Source: Cylicocyclus nassatus (lineage: Eukaryota > Nematoda > Chromadorea > Rhabditida > Strongylidae). Taken from it: a stretch of DNA of 64,000 nucleotides. Both the position numbers and the translations under genes were made by a program. Positions 22,540-33,346 of the stretch are shown piece after piece. The notes below the pieces were generated by a model that had not been told where the DNA came from, searched no databases, and saw nothing but the letters and a program-made list of their open reading frames with translations. How positions within the stretch are numbered: position 1 is the stretch's first letter; the number at the start of each line of letters is the position of its first letter. The stretch spans positions 11,750,347 to 11,814,346 of the forward strand of contig CATQJL010000316.1 of the NCBI GenBank assembly GCA_958299035.1, in the 5' to 3' direction.

Positions 22540-23263
22540 CAGTCGAGTAGATTTCCTGCTTAATATAGTGTCCCTGCAGACGCGACAACGCTGGGGCGTC
22601 AACAAATGCCTTGCGAGTTCCCGAGCTACTTTGCTTTTTTCATGCTTTTTAGTCGATTCGTTGCTGATAAAGAGGAAAAGGGTAAGTTAAGGAGTAGTTT
22701 CTGTTTTTTGAGAAATTCTATCATCGCATATTCACAGATGCCCACGTGGAAGCATTTCGCGTCAGCTTCTTATCTATTTTTTTCGTCATTTCCTTTTCTT
22801 CTATCACTTCTTCTTTCAAACCTCCTCCTTCTTGTGAGGCGTTTCTTTGAACGCTAGTTGGCTTGTCTTGCAGCAACTTCGGCTTTCATCCATAAGAAAT
22901 AGCATTTTAATCAAGTACTTCATGTGACAAAGACAATAAGTCAATCGTAAAAACCCACTAGCGTTCAAAGAAGTACCTCACAAGAAGAAAGAGACATGAA
23001 GTGACAAGAAAATAGACAAGAAGCTGACGCGAACTGCTTCCACGTGGATATCTGTGAATATGCGATGATAAAACTTCTCGAAAACAGAAACTACTCTCTA
23101 ACTTACCCTTTTCTTCTTTATCAGCAACGAATCACCTAAAAAGCATAGAATAAGCAAAGAAACACTGGAAAACACTAGCTCGGGAACTCGTCAGGCAATT
23201 ATTGACGCCCCAGCGTTGTCGCGTCTGGAGGGACACTATATTAAGCAGAAAATCTACTCGACT
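22540..23263. mobile_element. Palindromic element, arms about 320 bp
   Basis: It runs from CGAGTAGATTTCCTGCTTAATATAGTG on the left to its reverse complement at about 23230-23263. In between, GACGCGACAACGCTGGGGCGTCAA, CAGCAACGAATC, GGAAGCATTTCGCGTCAGCTTCTT and GAACGCTAG are all matched in the opposite arm. The centre is about 22862-22950. The 83-codon frame at 22606-22857, hydrophobic at its end, lies inside the arm and is probably chance. Confidence 0.75.
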
Positions 23264-23479
23264 GTATTAGCACACGCGATGCTATAAACATGCTATATGA
23301 AATTCATGCTCACTCCAATTCCACACAACAGTATTCCAAAGACCCTCATGAAACCATGTTCTTCATTAGGATAAATCATGTTTTTATCCAGATAAGGGCA
23401 AAAACCACTGCATCCCAGGTTGATTTTCTACTTTCACGCTCACAAAAGCTTGACTCTCTCAGTGGTACCAGTACCTGTA

Positions 23480-23720
23480 CATTACACTTCGATGCAAATC
23501 GAATAAAAATTCGATTATTCGAAAATAAAACCATGAATATGTTTGCTTTCAGAGTTAGAAAGTCAGGCTTTCGATTCTCGAACATAGTTAGGAAACTGGA
23601 GTAATCAAAAAACGAGGTGTCGAATAAAGTTCGAAAACTCAAACAAGAAAAACGGGTTTTCGAATAAAATTCGAAAACTCGAGTCATTGGAAATCTAGGT
23701 TTCGAACGAATATTATTTGT
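23480..23720. repeat. TTCGAA-rich short-repeat tract
   Basis: Repeated AATAAAATTCGAAAACTCGA-like units and many TTCGAA palindromes over about 240 bp. This gives open frames on both strands, which I regard as artefacts of the composition. Confidence 0.55.
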
Positions 23721-24582
23721 TTCACCGAAATGCTCAATTCGAATTCTTATTGGAATGAAATTAGTATTCGATATACTGAGATGGTGCAGAGCCATATTGA
23801 CCGAGCGGGTATGTCAACATTTTAGGCACTGTCAGTCTAGATGTCTGAATATTTAGTCGGATATTTATTCGAAATTTGACTTATAATGTTCGAACATTTC
23901 GATATTCGTTCATTCAAATTCAATTAATCTCGATTTTAGTCTCAATACTAATTTAATGAATGTTTTTTATTTTTTTTTGTTTCATATTCATTCATGTGAA
24001 GAAAAATTCCGAATTTTCTAAAGCATAGTGTGCATATATTGATCATTCTAAGAGTAATTTCCTTTTTTCGAAGGGGCGTTACATTTAATGGAACGAAGAT
24101 TTCTGAAAGAACTTGGTAGCATTCGTTGCAGCATTTCATCATCTCTCTGAGAATTATAAAATGATCACAGAAAAGCCAATAAGCCCCTGGAAAATCACAA
24201 AAATCTGCGATCCACGCTTTTCTAAATTTTTAATTTTCTAAATAAATGAACTAATAGATTTACTTAGCAAACAAGTCTCAATCTCAAAACAATTCGAAAA
24301 TTCCGAACTAATAGTGAATTTCTGCACTTGAAGTAAAAATGCTTTGAATGTTTATGCCAAAGGAGAATCACAAAAACGTCCCGATGCAAGGGACGTTATT
24401 GATGCGATGAGCTCTCATAACATTGATATGTATTGATTACTGCCCATACATCATTATGACAGTATTACTGTGCTTTCGACAAGGCAATCAGAAATCCCAG
24501 CTTTTTAGCGCTACAATGTCAAGAAGAATCAATTGAATGCAAGAGAATTTATTAGCCGACAAAACGTCTGATCAACGTCTAA
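23721..24582. other. Intergenic, nothing recognised
   Basis: AT-rich DNA. No repeat partner, gene or RNA is seen apart from the residual TTCGAA-like composition at its start. Confidence 0.5.
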
Positions 24583-25694
24583 GGCCCGTATGCACGTACA
24601 CCCCCGCGGGGAGGGGATGCGCGTTATACCATTGAAATGATCCCCGCTGGGGATCCCCTCCCCTCCCCGCGCGGACCCCCGTATGCACAAAGACAATATC
24701 GGACAAGGGATCCCCAGTGGGGAGGGGAAGTGAACCCCCTTATGCACAAGAGGGGATCAAGCGGGGAAATCACCTTGCTTTCTAATTTTCTATGAAAAAC
24801 TCTTTCTTATTTCATATTTTGACTGCAACTGATCTTGATCTCCTCGCTTTCAATAATTTAGGGTTGCGGAATGCGCGTATGCAGTGACTGCGCTCGGGGC
24901 ACCAAAAATGATTTTTTCTACTCCCAGTACGTTCCTGCTTTCTTGGATGCTGCCCACTTTCGCTCATGCTGCCCCATTTCAGCGTAAAAATGTTGAAATA
25001 GAAGTTGATGTGTCTCTGCAAGGGAATGGGTAGAAGACGTTATGCTGCCGAAAAGAGGGGGGGGGGGGTGCCGCGCGGACGCTTAAAGCAGTATTTTAAC
25101 ACATAACAGAAGCTGCAAATTGCGCCAGCTCTCCATAAACGCTGTAGCTATCAGCTGCATATCGTCCTTTATCCCAAGGGAATGATCCCCAGCGGCCATC
25201 CCTGCTATGCACAAGGGGAACGCTGGGGAGGGGATCACTCCCCCGAGCATCTCTACTCAGAAACACGCGATTTTGCTAATTTTCATTTTATTCAAATCAC
25301 TTTTACGTTAGAATAACAAGATAAAGAAAATTTATCATATATTGTGATAATTATAATATGTTGTACCAGCCTTTATGGATAAAACAATCATGTCAAGTAG
25401 AAAATGCGCAACTCTCGTGAATGGTCTCAAACTTCTACAAGTATTCGAAAATGGCAGATGTATGTCCTGGTTTTTTTTACAAGATGCGAATATGGAAGAG
25501 AGAGTTAAAACTGCAAGCTACAGGTCGCTGAGAAAGGAACCCGGCTCCCGTAGAAAATCTTTCATCAATTTGAACGAAAAGGGGAGGAGATCGCTCCCCT
25601 CCTCTCTGTCATGGCGGGGGTCGGCTGAGGGGATCGTTTCCCTAGGGATCCAGCTCCCCTCCCCTCTCCAGCGGAGATGTACGTGCGTACGGGC
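24583..25694. mobile_element. PIF/Harbinger-like non-autonomous element
   Basis: The terminal repeats are GGCCCGTATGCACGTACA and GGCCCGTACGCACGTACA (one mismatch). TAA precedes the left end (24580-24582) and follows the right end (25695-25697), consistent with the three-base target duplication of PIF/Harbinger transposons. Copies of the terminal motif (CCCTTATGCACAAG-type) recur inside at about 24678, 24737 and 25200. They sit beside GGGGATCCCC palindromes, so the ends look like arrays of subterminal binding repeats. No transposase is readable. The 107-codon frame at 25375-25698 ends in the right terminus and is not called. Confidence 0.7.
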
Positions 25695-25828
25695 CTAAAT
25701 GAACACTTTCTTCTTCAAAAAAATTGCTTCTATCAAACACTTATAGGATATCCTTATCACTCTGTTTTCAGTTCACATGTTATCGTATTATATATCATCT
25801 TACTTGGGAATTAGTTTACTTCCAGATG

Positions 25829-26538
25829 TATTAGGTCGTTCCATGAGTTCGTACCGTTTTCATAAACCATCAGAACCAATTTTTAGTAGTCAATCTGTCA
25901 TCTATATTCCTTGATATAACGCACGACCATTCGCCATATTCCTGTTAGCTTCTCACCTAAATTTTTCAGACGGCAGCGCCTCGGGTCTCATAAAGTCATC
26001 TGACCAGTGCTCAGATTACTCACTTATATCAACGTCATAAGATTTGCGAGAGAGCTGAGCAAATGATAACTAATAAAGGGAGATCCAGGGAGTACTTTGT
26101 GTAGCAAAAATCTTCTACTCAAAATCTTGCAGAACATTCTTGACGGCGGCCGCGTGAGGTCATGTTTTCGTCCTGAGCTCACTGGATCTGTCTATTGGGC
26201 TGTGTCTGCGCTAGGATTTGGTTCAGACGGTTCAGTTGGCTTGCTTATGGTATAGTCGAGCCAGGACGTCTTGCTCGTCATTCGAAAAGTCTTGTTCAGG
26301 ACACCCTGCTCCTGGTCTTTTGTATTAATGCAATCCTTTATGTTCGTAGTTCCTGTTTCTAGTTCTGTTTGTTAATGTATTTCTTTGACATAAACCAATG
26401 GCATACTACCGGTTCTGTGCCACATGTCATTCAATCTTCATGTTTAAAATAGATGAAGTTTTTTTTTCAAAAGGAAGAAGCTTATAAGCATTTTCAAGTT
26501 GGTAGGTGTATGTCGTCAGGAAGACTCAAGCGTTGCGC
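25829..26538. other. Intergenic with a lone mariner-like end
   Basis: TATTAGGTCGTTCCATGAGTTCG at 25829 has the form of a mariner terminal repeat. The end at 55071 (TTAGGTCGTTCCGAAAGTAATG in reverse complement) is similar. No partner is found nearby, and nothing coding is seen. Confidence 0.4.
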
Positions 26539-26539
26539 T

Positions 26540-27960
26540 CACTTTACTTTACTTTTTTCCCGTTGCAGAATTAGTTTTGGGTAGAAGTCAACATCTATAG
26601 ACTCAATGATATCCCAATTATTTTTAAGTGATGAACCTGCGTTTTCTAGCTTAAGCTTTGCAGTGCTAAGCTCATTACTCCGGACACACAGGGCGCCGTC
26701 TTTAGAGATTACTGTGCCAAACAAACCATATGCTGTTGCATGACGAAGGCGCAATATCTTTCGGCGCGAAAGCGGCTTTCTTAGCCGCAGAGCGCAGGAT
26801 TTACAGTGGTGAAGATACGCGCGCGCAACGTTCGCGCCCGCTCAACTAATGCTGCTTGTACGCCTTCGTCATGCAGCAGCCTTTAACTGCTTTTCTTTGT
26901 TTTTAGCTATACACTAGCTTTACGAAAATTTAAAAAATCAAGCGGGATATATCTCAAATAAATCATCTCATTACAAACGATGCACTTTCCCAATATCAAA
27001 ACTTTTTGGGTGATGGAAACCGAGTAGGTCTAAAGTGGCACCAAAATCATTGGAACAGCTATGAGAATACAAGGTCCTTCCGAAGAACTGAACAACATGT
27101 TGATGAAGGAGGATCACTTTACCTCAGAAACTTCGTGAGAGTTAAGTAGAGGCTTAGAATCTATATGAGGACATTCCTAAACCGAAACAAGTCGAGTGCA
27201 TCTTATCCGGTAAAAAGATCTTGACTCCCCTCCCTTTAGTAATGCTTGAAATTTTCCAAGAGCTCGAGGAACCCACACAAGAGATGCTTGTTCTATTCAG
27301 ACGCATTTTGTATTAGCAAAAACTGCCTGTCATTCATTTAGTTTTTAATGAAATTACTAGTGATGTACTTGCACACTTGTTGTCATGCCGGTCCAAAAGA
27401 GTTCGTTCGCACTATGTTTAAAAAATAGTGACTCTTTCCTGTAGTTTCGCTCACTAATTTTATTAGAAAAAGAAGCTTACCAATGGCATTTCGACAACTC
27501 TCCAAAAATACAGATTGCGGGAAAAAACTGAAGGGAAATGATTACACGTAGTTTAGTAAATTTTAAGTTGCTCACCAAAAATTAAATCGTTGCAATAATC
27601 AAAGTATTAACACGAATTATGCTTTGTTTTTCTGCTAAATGAGTATGGTACTGATCAAATTCTCCATGGGAAGCTATTTTCATGGGACAATTCCAAACAA
27701 TTCTGCCGTTTTGCATAGCCTCAAAAATCGTGTGTTCCCATAGATACAGGCAATCAACAACGTTCGCTCACTCTGTAGAGAAGTTGGAAAATTTTTGTTG
27801 TTCAGCATTCAATACGACGTTCTTGGAGTTTCGAAAAACTTGCTCAAAATCATTGAAGCATGGGTAATCTATGTATAAGAAATCACCAAAAGTTACTGCA
27901 AAGTAACTGATTAACTTTAACTACTAGTGAATTCGATGACAAGCGAAATAATTGAAAAGA
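26540..27960 (-). repeat. Dispersed repeat family R1, copy 3 (inverted)
   Basis: In reverse complement it follows the R1 copies at 1.7-4.3 kb and 12.2-13.2 kb. GAAAACGCAGGTTCATC..AGCTTAAGC, TTGTTTGGCACAG, the GTTGAAATTTTGG..-like block and the AAGCATGGGTAATC end are in matching order. It is interrupted at 26729-26882 by a MITE. Confidence 0.55.
26729..26882 (-). mobile_element. MITE family 'AGGCTRCTGCATG', copy 2
   Basis: Inverted relative to the copies at 19200 and 29219. It splits the R1 repeat exactly between GCCAAACAAACCATA and CTTTTCTTTGTTTTTAGC, which are adjacent in the R1 copy at 12940-12985 (read in reverse). That defines the insertion site. Confidence 0.85.
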
Positions 27961-28035
27961 AAGCGGCTACGATTTGTTGAAACTAGTGTGAACGAATTCT
28001 TGAGCCAACCTGTACCACTTAATCAGACTATAGTA

Positions 28036-28736
28036 TTAGGCTGTTTCATAACAAGCTTCAACCAGCAACCTTGCAAAGACCCACCTAAGTCGTAATCCAG
28101 GTAAGATTTGTAATTAAAAATCATAAAATTTTGACTACCGTAATCAGATCTCCTTCCAGGAAAATTCTACGGATCACCAATTTGATCAACCTACAATAGA
28201 CATATAGTGGAGTCAAAGATACATTGCTGGATTTTTCCCGAGCATGGAAATTGAGAAAAAAGTCTAAAAATTATAGTACAAACTCCGGCATCAGCTCCCC
28301 CCTCCCCCCCACATGTTCAATATTGCAAGTATGTTCAGCAAGTATAACTCAAAATTGTACCCTTGTATGTGCTTTAGTAATCGAGAAATACCAAATTTGA
28401 CGTAAAAATCCCAAAAAATGAGATTTTTGCTCTTGAGCTATTTTTTATTTCATTTTGTGCCATGGAAAAAAATCCAGCATATGCGTTCTTGAGAACTATA
28501 TTTATGTGCCTACTGTACGATAACCAATTGGAAGCCCGTAAGAGATTTTTGAAAGGAAATTAGATTTCTAGGTTAGTTGAAAGGTGATTTTTGGCTCCGA
28601 ATCTTACCTGATCACAACTCAGGTGTAACTTTGATAGTCATTTTCTGAAACCTGTCTGCTCCCAATGGTACCCTAAGTCCCTTAGGAGAGAGAACATCTT
28701 GATTAATTGAAAAAAGTTTTGTTTGGGACAGCCTAA
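28036..28736. mobile_element. Mariner-TIR palindrome, decayed
   Basis: The ends are TTAGGCTGTTTCATAACAA and, in reverse complement, TTAGGCTGTCCCAAACAAA. The arms are imperfectly palindromic: ACCTAAGTCGTAATCCAGGTAAGATT on the left is mirrored by a block ending in ACCTGAG...GGTGT at 28605-28625. ATT flanks both ends. It is non-coding. Confidence 0.65.
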
Positions 28737-29218
28737 TATTAGGTTGCCTTCATAATGGCCGTTGAGATTGTGCTTTAATGTGTTCAAGATTGTCTTGATC
28801 TACTCTTCATTACAGTGATCAGATTTTCCACATTTCTACCTGCCCTGAAGCAAACTTTCGAACTTATCATCTTCAGATCACTCATATTGTCGGTGAAGCC
28901 ATCTTGACAACTTGCACTTTGTAAAGCCATCGAATTTCGTCTTCTACAGGCTGCATTGGGCGAATACTTACTCATCTCCTTCAATCTGGGTGAACGATTC
29001 CTCTAAGTCATAGCATGCGCGACTACATTCATTACGCCGTTTGAAATCGCGACGACTTTTCAAACTCGTCATAAGCACACTTTGCAAAAGCAAGACTTAA
29101 TACCTTCGTCACTAACAGAAGTTTCTCATTTATGTATTCATTATCCCAAACGGTAAATTTGGAGATAACTGGTTGTTAAGTGAAAATTCCGCCACCATCT
29201 GATGGTTGCGCGAGGTAA
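28737..29218. other. Intergenic, nothing recognised
   Basis: A second TTAGGTTGCCTTCATAATGG end starts right after the palindrome (28739), suggesting adjacent or nested mariner-like insertions, but no partner is seen. No gene. Confidence 0.4.
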
Positions 29219-29380
29219 AGGCTACTGCATGGCGAATGCGTAGAAGCGGCATCAGTTGAGAGGGCGCGAACGCGGCGCGCGCGTATTTTCACCGCTGTAA
29301 GCCCTGCGCCTCATGCGCTCCGCGGCTAATAAAGCCGCGTTCGCACTCAAAGTTATTGCACATTCGTCATACAGCAGCCT
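29219..29380 (+). mobile_element. MITE family 'AGGCTRCTGCATG', copy 3
   Basis: The ends are AGGCTACTGCATGGCGAATGC and, in reverse complement, AGGCTGCTGTATGACGAATGT. The core GGCGCGCGCGTATTTTCACC and GCGTTCGCACTCAAAG blocks match the copy at 19200. Confidence 0.85.
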
Positions 29381-29454
29381 ATATGCCTTGCGCCTTTGGC
29401 ATATACTTCCTGCGTACCCTCGCGACGAGATTTGGCAGTACTGAATTTTGGGTG

Positions 29455-29640
29455 GAAGACTATATTTATTTATTTATTTATTTATTGATACATTACTTAA
29501 TCGTAATGTGCCATTATACCAAGAACATCATTACATTATTACAAAGCAGGAAATTGCATACTTAATACTAAAAAAGAATAGAATGCATTTAACTTCAAAT
29601 CTACACCTCAAAAACTCTCGCACATATTTGTTGCTATAAT
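29455..29640 (-). repeat. LINE 3' tail fragment with (TTTA)n
   Basis: On the plus strand it reads (TTTA)n, then TTGATACATTAC and ATGTGCCATTATACC. The reverse complement is the usual 3' end of a CR1-like LINE with an AAATAAAT tail. It may be the 3' end of the LINE whose ORF2 stops at 30507, with a 3' UTR of about 1 kb, or a separate truncated copy. 38797 starts the same way. Confidence 0.45.
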
Positions 29641-29879
29641 ATCGGATACAGATGGAGTAGGACGAAAAGTACGCATTGTTCTGTTGATGACCGTTATCTG
29701 TTTTTGAGAAGATTTCACACGCATTATCGAAGCTTTGATCAGGTGTATACTATCGCCAAGTTATGCATATTGCTCAAAATAACGAAGTGGAATGAAGAAA
29801 GAATATGATGTGATAGGCCACTTCCGAGCGGTGTGTGATACAGCATCCAACTGTCCATCGTCGATCCATCCATCCACTT

Positions 29880-29945
29880 TATACATACATACATACATAC
29901 ATACATACATACATACATACATACATACATACATACATACATACA
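29880..29945 (+). repeat. (ACAT)n microsatellite
   Basis: About 16 ACAT units, almost uninterrupted. The Met-Tyr-Val-Cys frames on the minus strand come only from this repeat. Confidence 0.95.
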
Positions 29946-30506
29946 CATGTTGATTCAACTCCTCATTTCCTCCGTGTTTGAGCTAGTGGCTTGGAGATAG
30001 ATACGCAAAATCAAAGCTTCAAAAATGTGAAAAGCAGCGGTTTAGGTTAACTGAATATAAGTGAGTCATGAGCGGGAAGTAATTATGAGCCAATACTGGG
30101 GTCTAGGGCAGGAGTTTCACAGGTATAGAAGTAAAGGATAAATGCCTAAAAAGCAAGAATTCACAGAGTCATAGTGGTCAGAGAAAACATGATAGATAGA
30201 GAAAGAAGACAAAAAGAAAGCTTAGGACATTTTTTTAATGATTAAAGGTGAGCAAAAATTGGAAAAAGTGATAGATGCAAATTGTGAATCGAGCTTTTTT
30301 CAATACGATAACTTCAAATGGGCACATTCACTTGATAATATAGTACTTCAGCTAAGGACCAATCCAACCAGCCATAATTTACTGAAAATAATGAAAAGCA
30401 TAGACTTCGAAAAATATAAAGGACTGAAACTTCCTTTGTAGAGACTTGCGAGAGTAATTCTTTATGTGGTGAAGCGTTTTTATGTATCTGATCATTCTAA
30501 GAATTC
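29946..30506. other. Spacer before the LINE; one unassigned 67-codon frame
   Basis: A plus-strand frame at 30238-30441 has ordinary composition with a conventional ATG but no recognised domain, no visible splice context and no copy elsewhere in the window. I leave it uncalled. The rest may be 3' UTR of the minus-strand LINE. Confidence 0.35.
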
Positions 30507-33317
30507 TCAATCCATATCTGCAATATGCTGTAAGTCAAGTTTTCTACATCTTTTTTTGAAAATATGACTATTTTTAGAAGTAAGGGTTTCATGGGGACAT
30601 CGCTGAAGCCACCTTGCAGTCCTGTAAAAAAAGTTATTGAACATCAGTTGATATTTTCTTCGTTGAACCTTAGGGTAATGTAAGTTGAAAGCACCTGATC
30701 TTTCGCTAGTAGGGACAAATATCCAGTATTTACTTGCTTTCAATTTGTTCTCTTTTTTCAAAATTTGAAAGCAAAATGTAAGATCAAACAAAGCTCGTCG
30801 AAAAGTGAGTGGTTTCAGATGAAATTTTTCGAGGCGTGATTTGTAATTAGGAAGGGTCATTCCCGGTGAGGTACGATTGAACAAAAGTCTTGTAAAAAGC
30901 TGTTGTACCTTTTCAAGTTTCTTGATGTCTTTCTTGCGAAAAGGAGACCACACTTGGGAGCAGTACTCCATATGTGGGAGTACAAAAGTCTTATAAAGTA
31001 GAGTAAGAATGTGTGGAGAAGCACATCGGGTGTTGCGAAATAGTAGAAACAGTGAAGAGTACGCCTTCTTGACCACAGAGTCAATATGACTACTGAAGTT
31101 CAGATCAGAATCAATCAAAACACCTAAGTCTTTCGCCACTTCACACGCATTGAGTACAGTGCCATTAAGATAGTCAGTGGGGGTGGGGGACGCTTTTTTT
31201 CCAAGATGAAGCACAGAACATTTGTTCAAATTGAACGAAAGATCCCACGTTACAGCCCAAGTGTTCAGGTTATCCAGTGTTTTCTGTAAAGCATTTTGTA
31301 CTTCCAAGGCATTCTCGGCATTGTACTTCCCATAGATTTTTATATCATCAGCATACATCTGGACGCTGATGTGAGGGGAAGTTTTTAAAACGGAGGGTAG
31401 GTCAAGCGTATAGAAAAGGAAGAGCAAGGGGGATAAAACTCCACCTTGCGGTACACCACTAGTGCAGCGGTGTTTCTCAGAAAACTGATGACCAACTTTG
31501 ACAGTCATTCGGCGATCACATAAGTAGGAAGTCAACCAGGAAAGGAGAGTTCCGTCAATTCCAAGATTGCTCAATTTAGCGAGTAGCTTATTGTGGCAAA
31601 CTTTATCAAATGCTTTGGAGAGGTCGACGTAGAAAATATCAACTGATTCTCCTCTGTTTATCGCAAGACTCCAATCGAACACACTGTCAACAAGATTTGT
31701 GGTGGTGGAAGCCCTATCAATAAAGCCATGTTGTTCATTTGGAATTATGCCTAGACGAGTAACCCAGTTTGATAACTTCTTTCTTATGATTTTTTCCATG
31801 GCCTTTATAGGAGTAGGCAATAAACTAATTGGACGAAATTCATTGATAAGGGTTGCACCATCAGATTTTGGTATGGCTATGACTAGTGCTTCTTTCCATG
31901 AGATAGGAACTTCACCCAACAGCATTGAAATGTTGAAAATGTGTGCGAGTGGAGTTGAAAGTGATGACGCACATTTAAGATAAACAATCTGAGGTATTCC
32001 ATCAAAAGTTTCAGTGACGGAAGGCTTCAGTTTTTTAAGGAAATGGTACACACTAGAAGAGTCAAAGAAAACATTACTACAACATTGGAGAGGAGGCACT
32101 CTAACAGAATCGATAAGTGCACTACAATCCATAGAATCAACATCAGCAACAACAGAGAAAACACTAGCGAAATATGCTCCAAGAGCTTCAGCCTTTTCGA
32201 TATCGCTAACATATGAAATGCCAAAGGAATCTTTAAGAATCGGAAGATTTGGACTAGGCTTCAGTTTGTTCTTCAGATACCAAAAAAGATGTTTAGGCGA
32301 AACTCTTGCAGCAAGCTTACGCTCATGATATGCAAAGTACTTATTTACATGACGGTCAATATCCGCACAGACTTTCTTATAGAGAGAATTAGAGAGAGGA
32401 TTAGGTATTTTATCGAAAAGACGTTGTTTTTGAGAAAATAAGGCTCGAATATGTGGTGGCAAGTAGTATTTTCGGACAGTCGGGATTTTCATAGGAACAA
32501 AATTACTGAATGCGTCATACATTTTCTTGCAAAATCTAGCATAGACATCAGAGCAAGTACTATAGTCTTGGAATAGGGAAAGCCAATCAATGTTGAAAAG
32601 ATAATTATCAAGTGAGAAGTAATCTACATTATGGAAATCAGGTAGGGGAAGAGAGGGGGAACAGAAGGATTCAGGAATTTCAAATGAAATAATATTGTGA
32701 TCAGAAGATCCAAAGGGAGCAAGGACGGAGACATTAGAAACGATCGAATAAGATGAAAGAACAAGATCGAGTATGTTACCAGCATGGGTGGGGGATGTGA
32801 CGTATTGATTCAATCTACTGTGAGAAATGAAATCAAGAAAAGGTTTGGAAATGCTATTTAAAGGTTTCATGACAGACCAATCAATTTGCAGATTAAAATC
32901 ACCAAGAAAGATAGTCTGCATGTTTTGATATGCAAAGCAGTTCAAGATATCAATTAATTTGCTATCATTTTCACGGCTGGAGTTGGGTGGGCGGTATATA
33001 GCGATGAACTGTAAGAGAAAACCTCTAAGCGGATGCAGTATTTTGATGTTGAGTAGGTCAGTTTTGGTTTCGGTGTTTACACATACATCGTTAACCAGAA
33101 TGTCTCCTCTTATCAAACAGCAAACGCCAACACCCTTGCGATGGTTTCTATCAGAACGATAAACAGTATAGGGTAAACCAGCGATGATTTCAGAGTCAAG
33201 AATTTTAGAAGTAAGCCATGTCTCTGTTATGAAAATCAAATCAGGTTTATTTTGACTGACAAAAGATTGCAAAAGATGTAATTTATTAATTAAACTACGT
33301 GCATTAAACATATACAC
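30507..33317 (-). CDS. LINE ORF2, endonuclease-reverse transcriptase
   Basis: 936 codons. The first codon of this open frame is GTG; the first ATG is at 33311 (MFNARSLINK). The N-terminal third is an APE-type endonuclease. NARSL is at residues 5-9, TETW near 32, YRPP near 110, GDFN near 137 and SDHN near 205. The reverse transcriptase follows, with FRPISLLPTP near 490, YVDLSKAFDKV near 562, GVPQGGVLSP near 622 and the catalytic YADD near 655. The C-terminal part has the HMEYCSQVWSP and KKLEKVQ motifs typical of CR1/Jockey-group LINEs. It nicks target DNA and primes cDNA synthesis there. No disabling mutation is seen. Related broken copies lie at 49.2-51.9 kb and 56.0-58.8 kb. Confidence 0.9.
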   Translation of the reverse strand: MYMFNARSLINKLHLLQSFVSQNKPDLIFITETWLTSKILDSEIIAGLPYTVYRSDRNHRKGVGVCCLIRGDILVNDVCVNTETKTDLLNIKILHPLRGFLLQFIAIYRPPNSSRENDSKLIDILNCFAYQNMQTIFLGDFNLQIDWSVMKPLNSISKPFLDFISHSRLNQYVTSPTHAGNILDLVLSSYSIVSNVSVLAPFGSSDHNIISFEIPESFCSPSLPLPDFHNVDYFSLDNYLFNIDWLSLFQDYSTCSDVYARFCKKMYDAFSNFVPMKIPTVRKYYLPPHIRALFSQKQRLFDKIPNPLSNSLYKKVCADIDRHVNKYFAYHERKLAARVSPKHLFWYLKNKLKPSPNLPILKDSFGISYVSDIEKAEALGAYFASVFSVVADVDSMDCSALIDSVRVPPLQCCSNVFFDSSSVYHFLKKLKPSVTETFDGIPQIVYLKCASSLSTPLAHIFNISMLLGEVPISWKEALVIAIPKSDGATLINEFRPISLLPTPIKAMEKIIRKKLSNWVTRLGIIPNEQHGFIDRASTTTNLVDSVFDWSLAINRGESVDIFYVDLSKAFDKVCHNKLLAKLSNLGIDGTLLSWLTSYLCDRRMTVKVGHQFSEKHRCTSGVPQGGVLSPLLFLFYTLDLPSVLKTSPHISVQMYADDIKIYGKYNAENALEVQNALQKTLDNLNTWAVTWDLSFNLNKCSVLHLGKKASPTPTDYLNGTVLNACEVAKDLGVLIDSDLNFSSHIDSVVKKAYSSLFLLFRNTRCASPHILTLLYKTFVLPHMEYCSQVWSPFRKKDIKKLEKVQQLFTRLLFNRTSPGMTLPNYKSRLEKFHLKPLTFRRALFDLTFCFQILKKENKLKASKYWIFVPTSERSGAFNLHYPKVQRRKYQLMFNNFFYRTARWLQRCPHETLTSKNSHIFKKRCRKLDLQHIADMD

Positions 33318-33346
33318 TTTCAGATTTGCACAATGACCATGCGGAT

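Noticed and set aside
23290..23795. 104- and 139-codon overlapping frames on opposite strands
   Set aside because: The self-complementary TTCGAA-rich composition keeps both strands open. No domain is present.
29739..29958. Frames rich in Met-Tyr-Val-Cys
   Set aside because: They are produced by the (ACAT)n microsatellite.
30238..30441. 67-codon plus-strand frame
   Set aside because: Composition is plausible, but there is no paralogue, domain or splice evidence, so it is kept only as a note.
31699..33162. Plus-strand frames of 65-104 codons over the LINE
   Set aside because: They are antisense shadows of the minus-strand ORF2.
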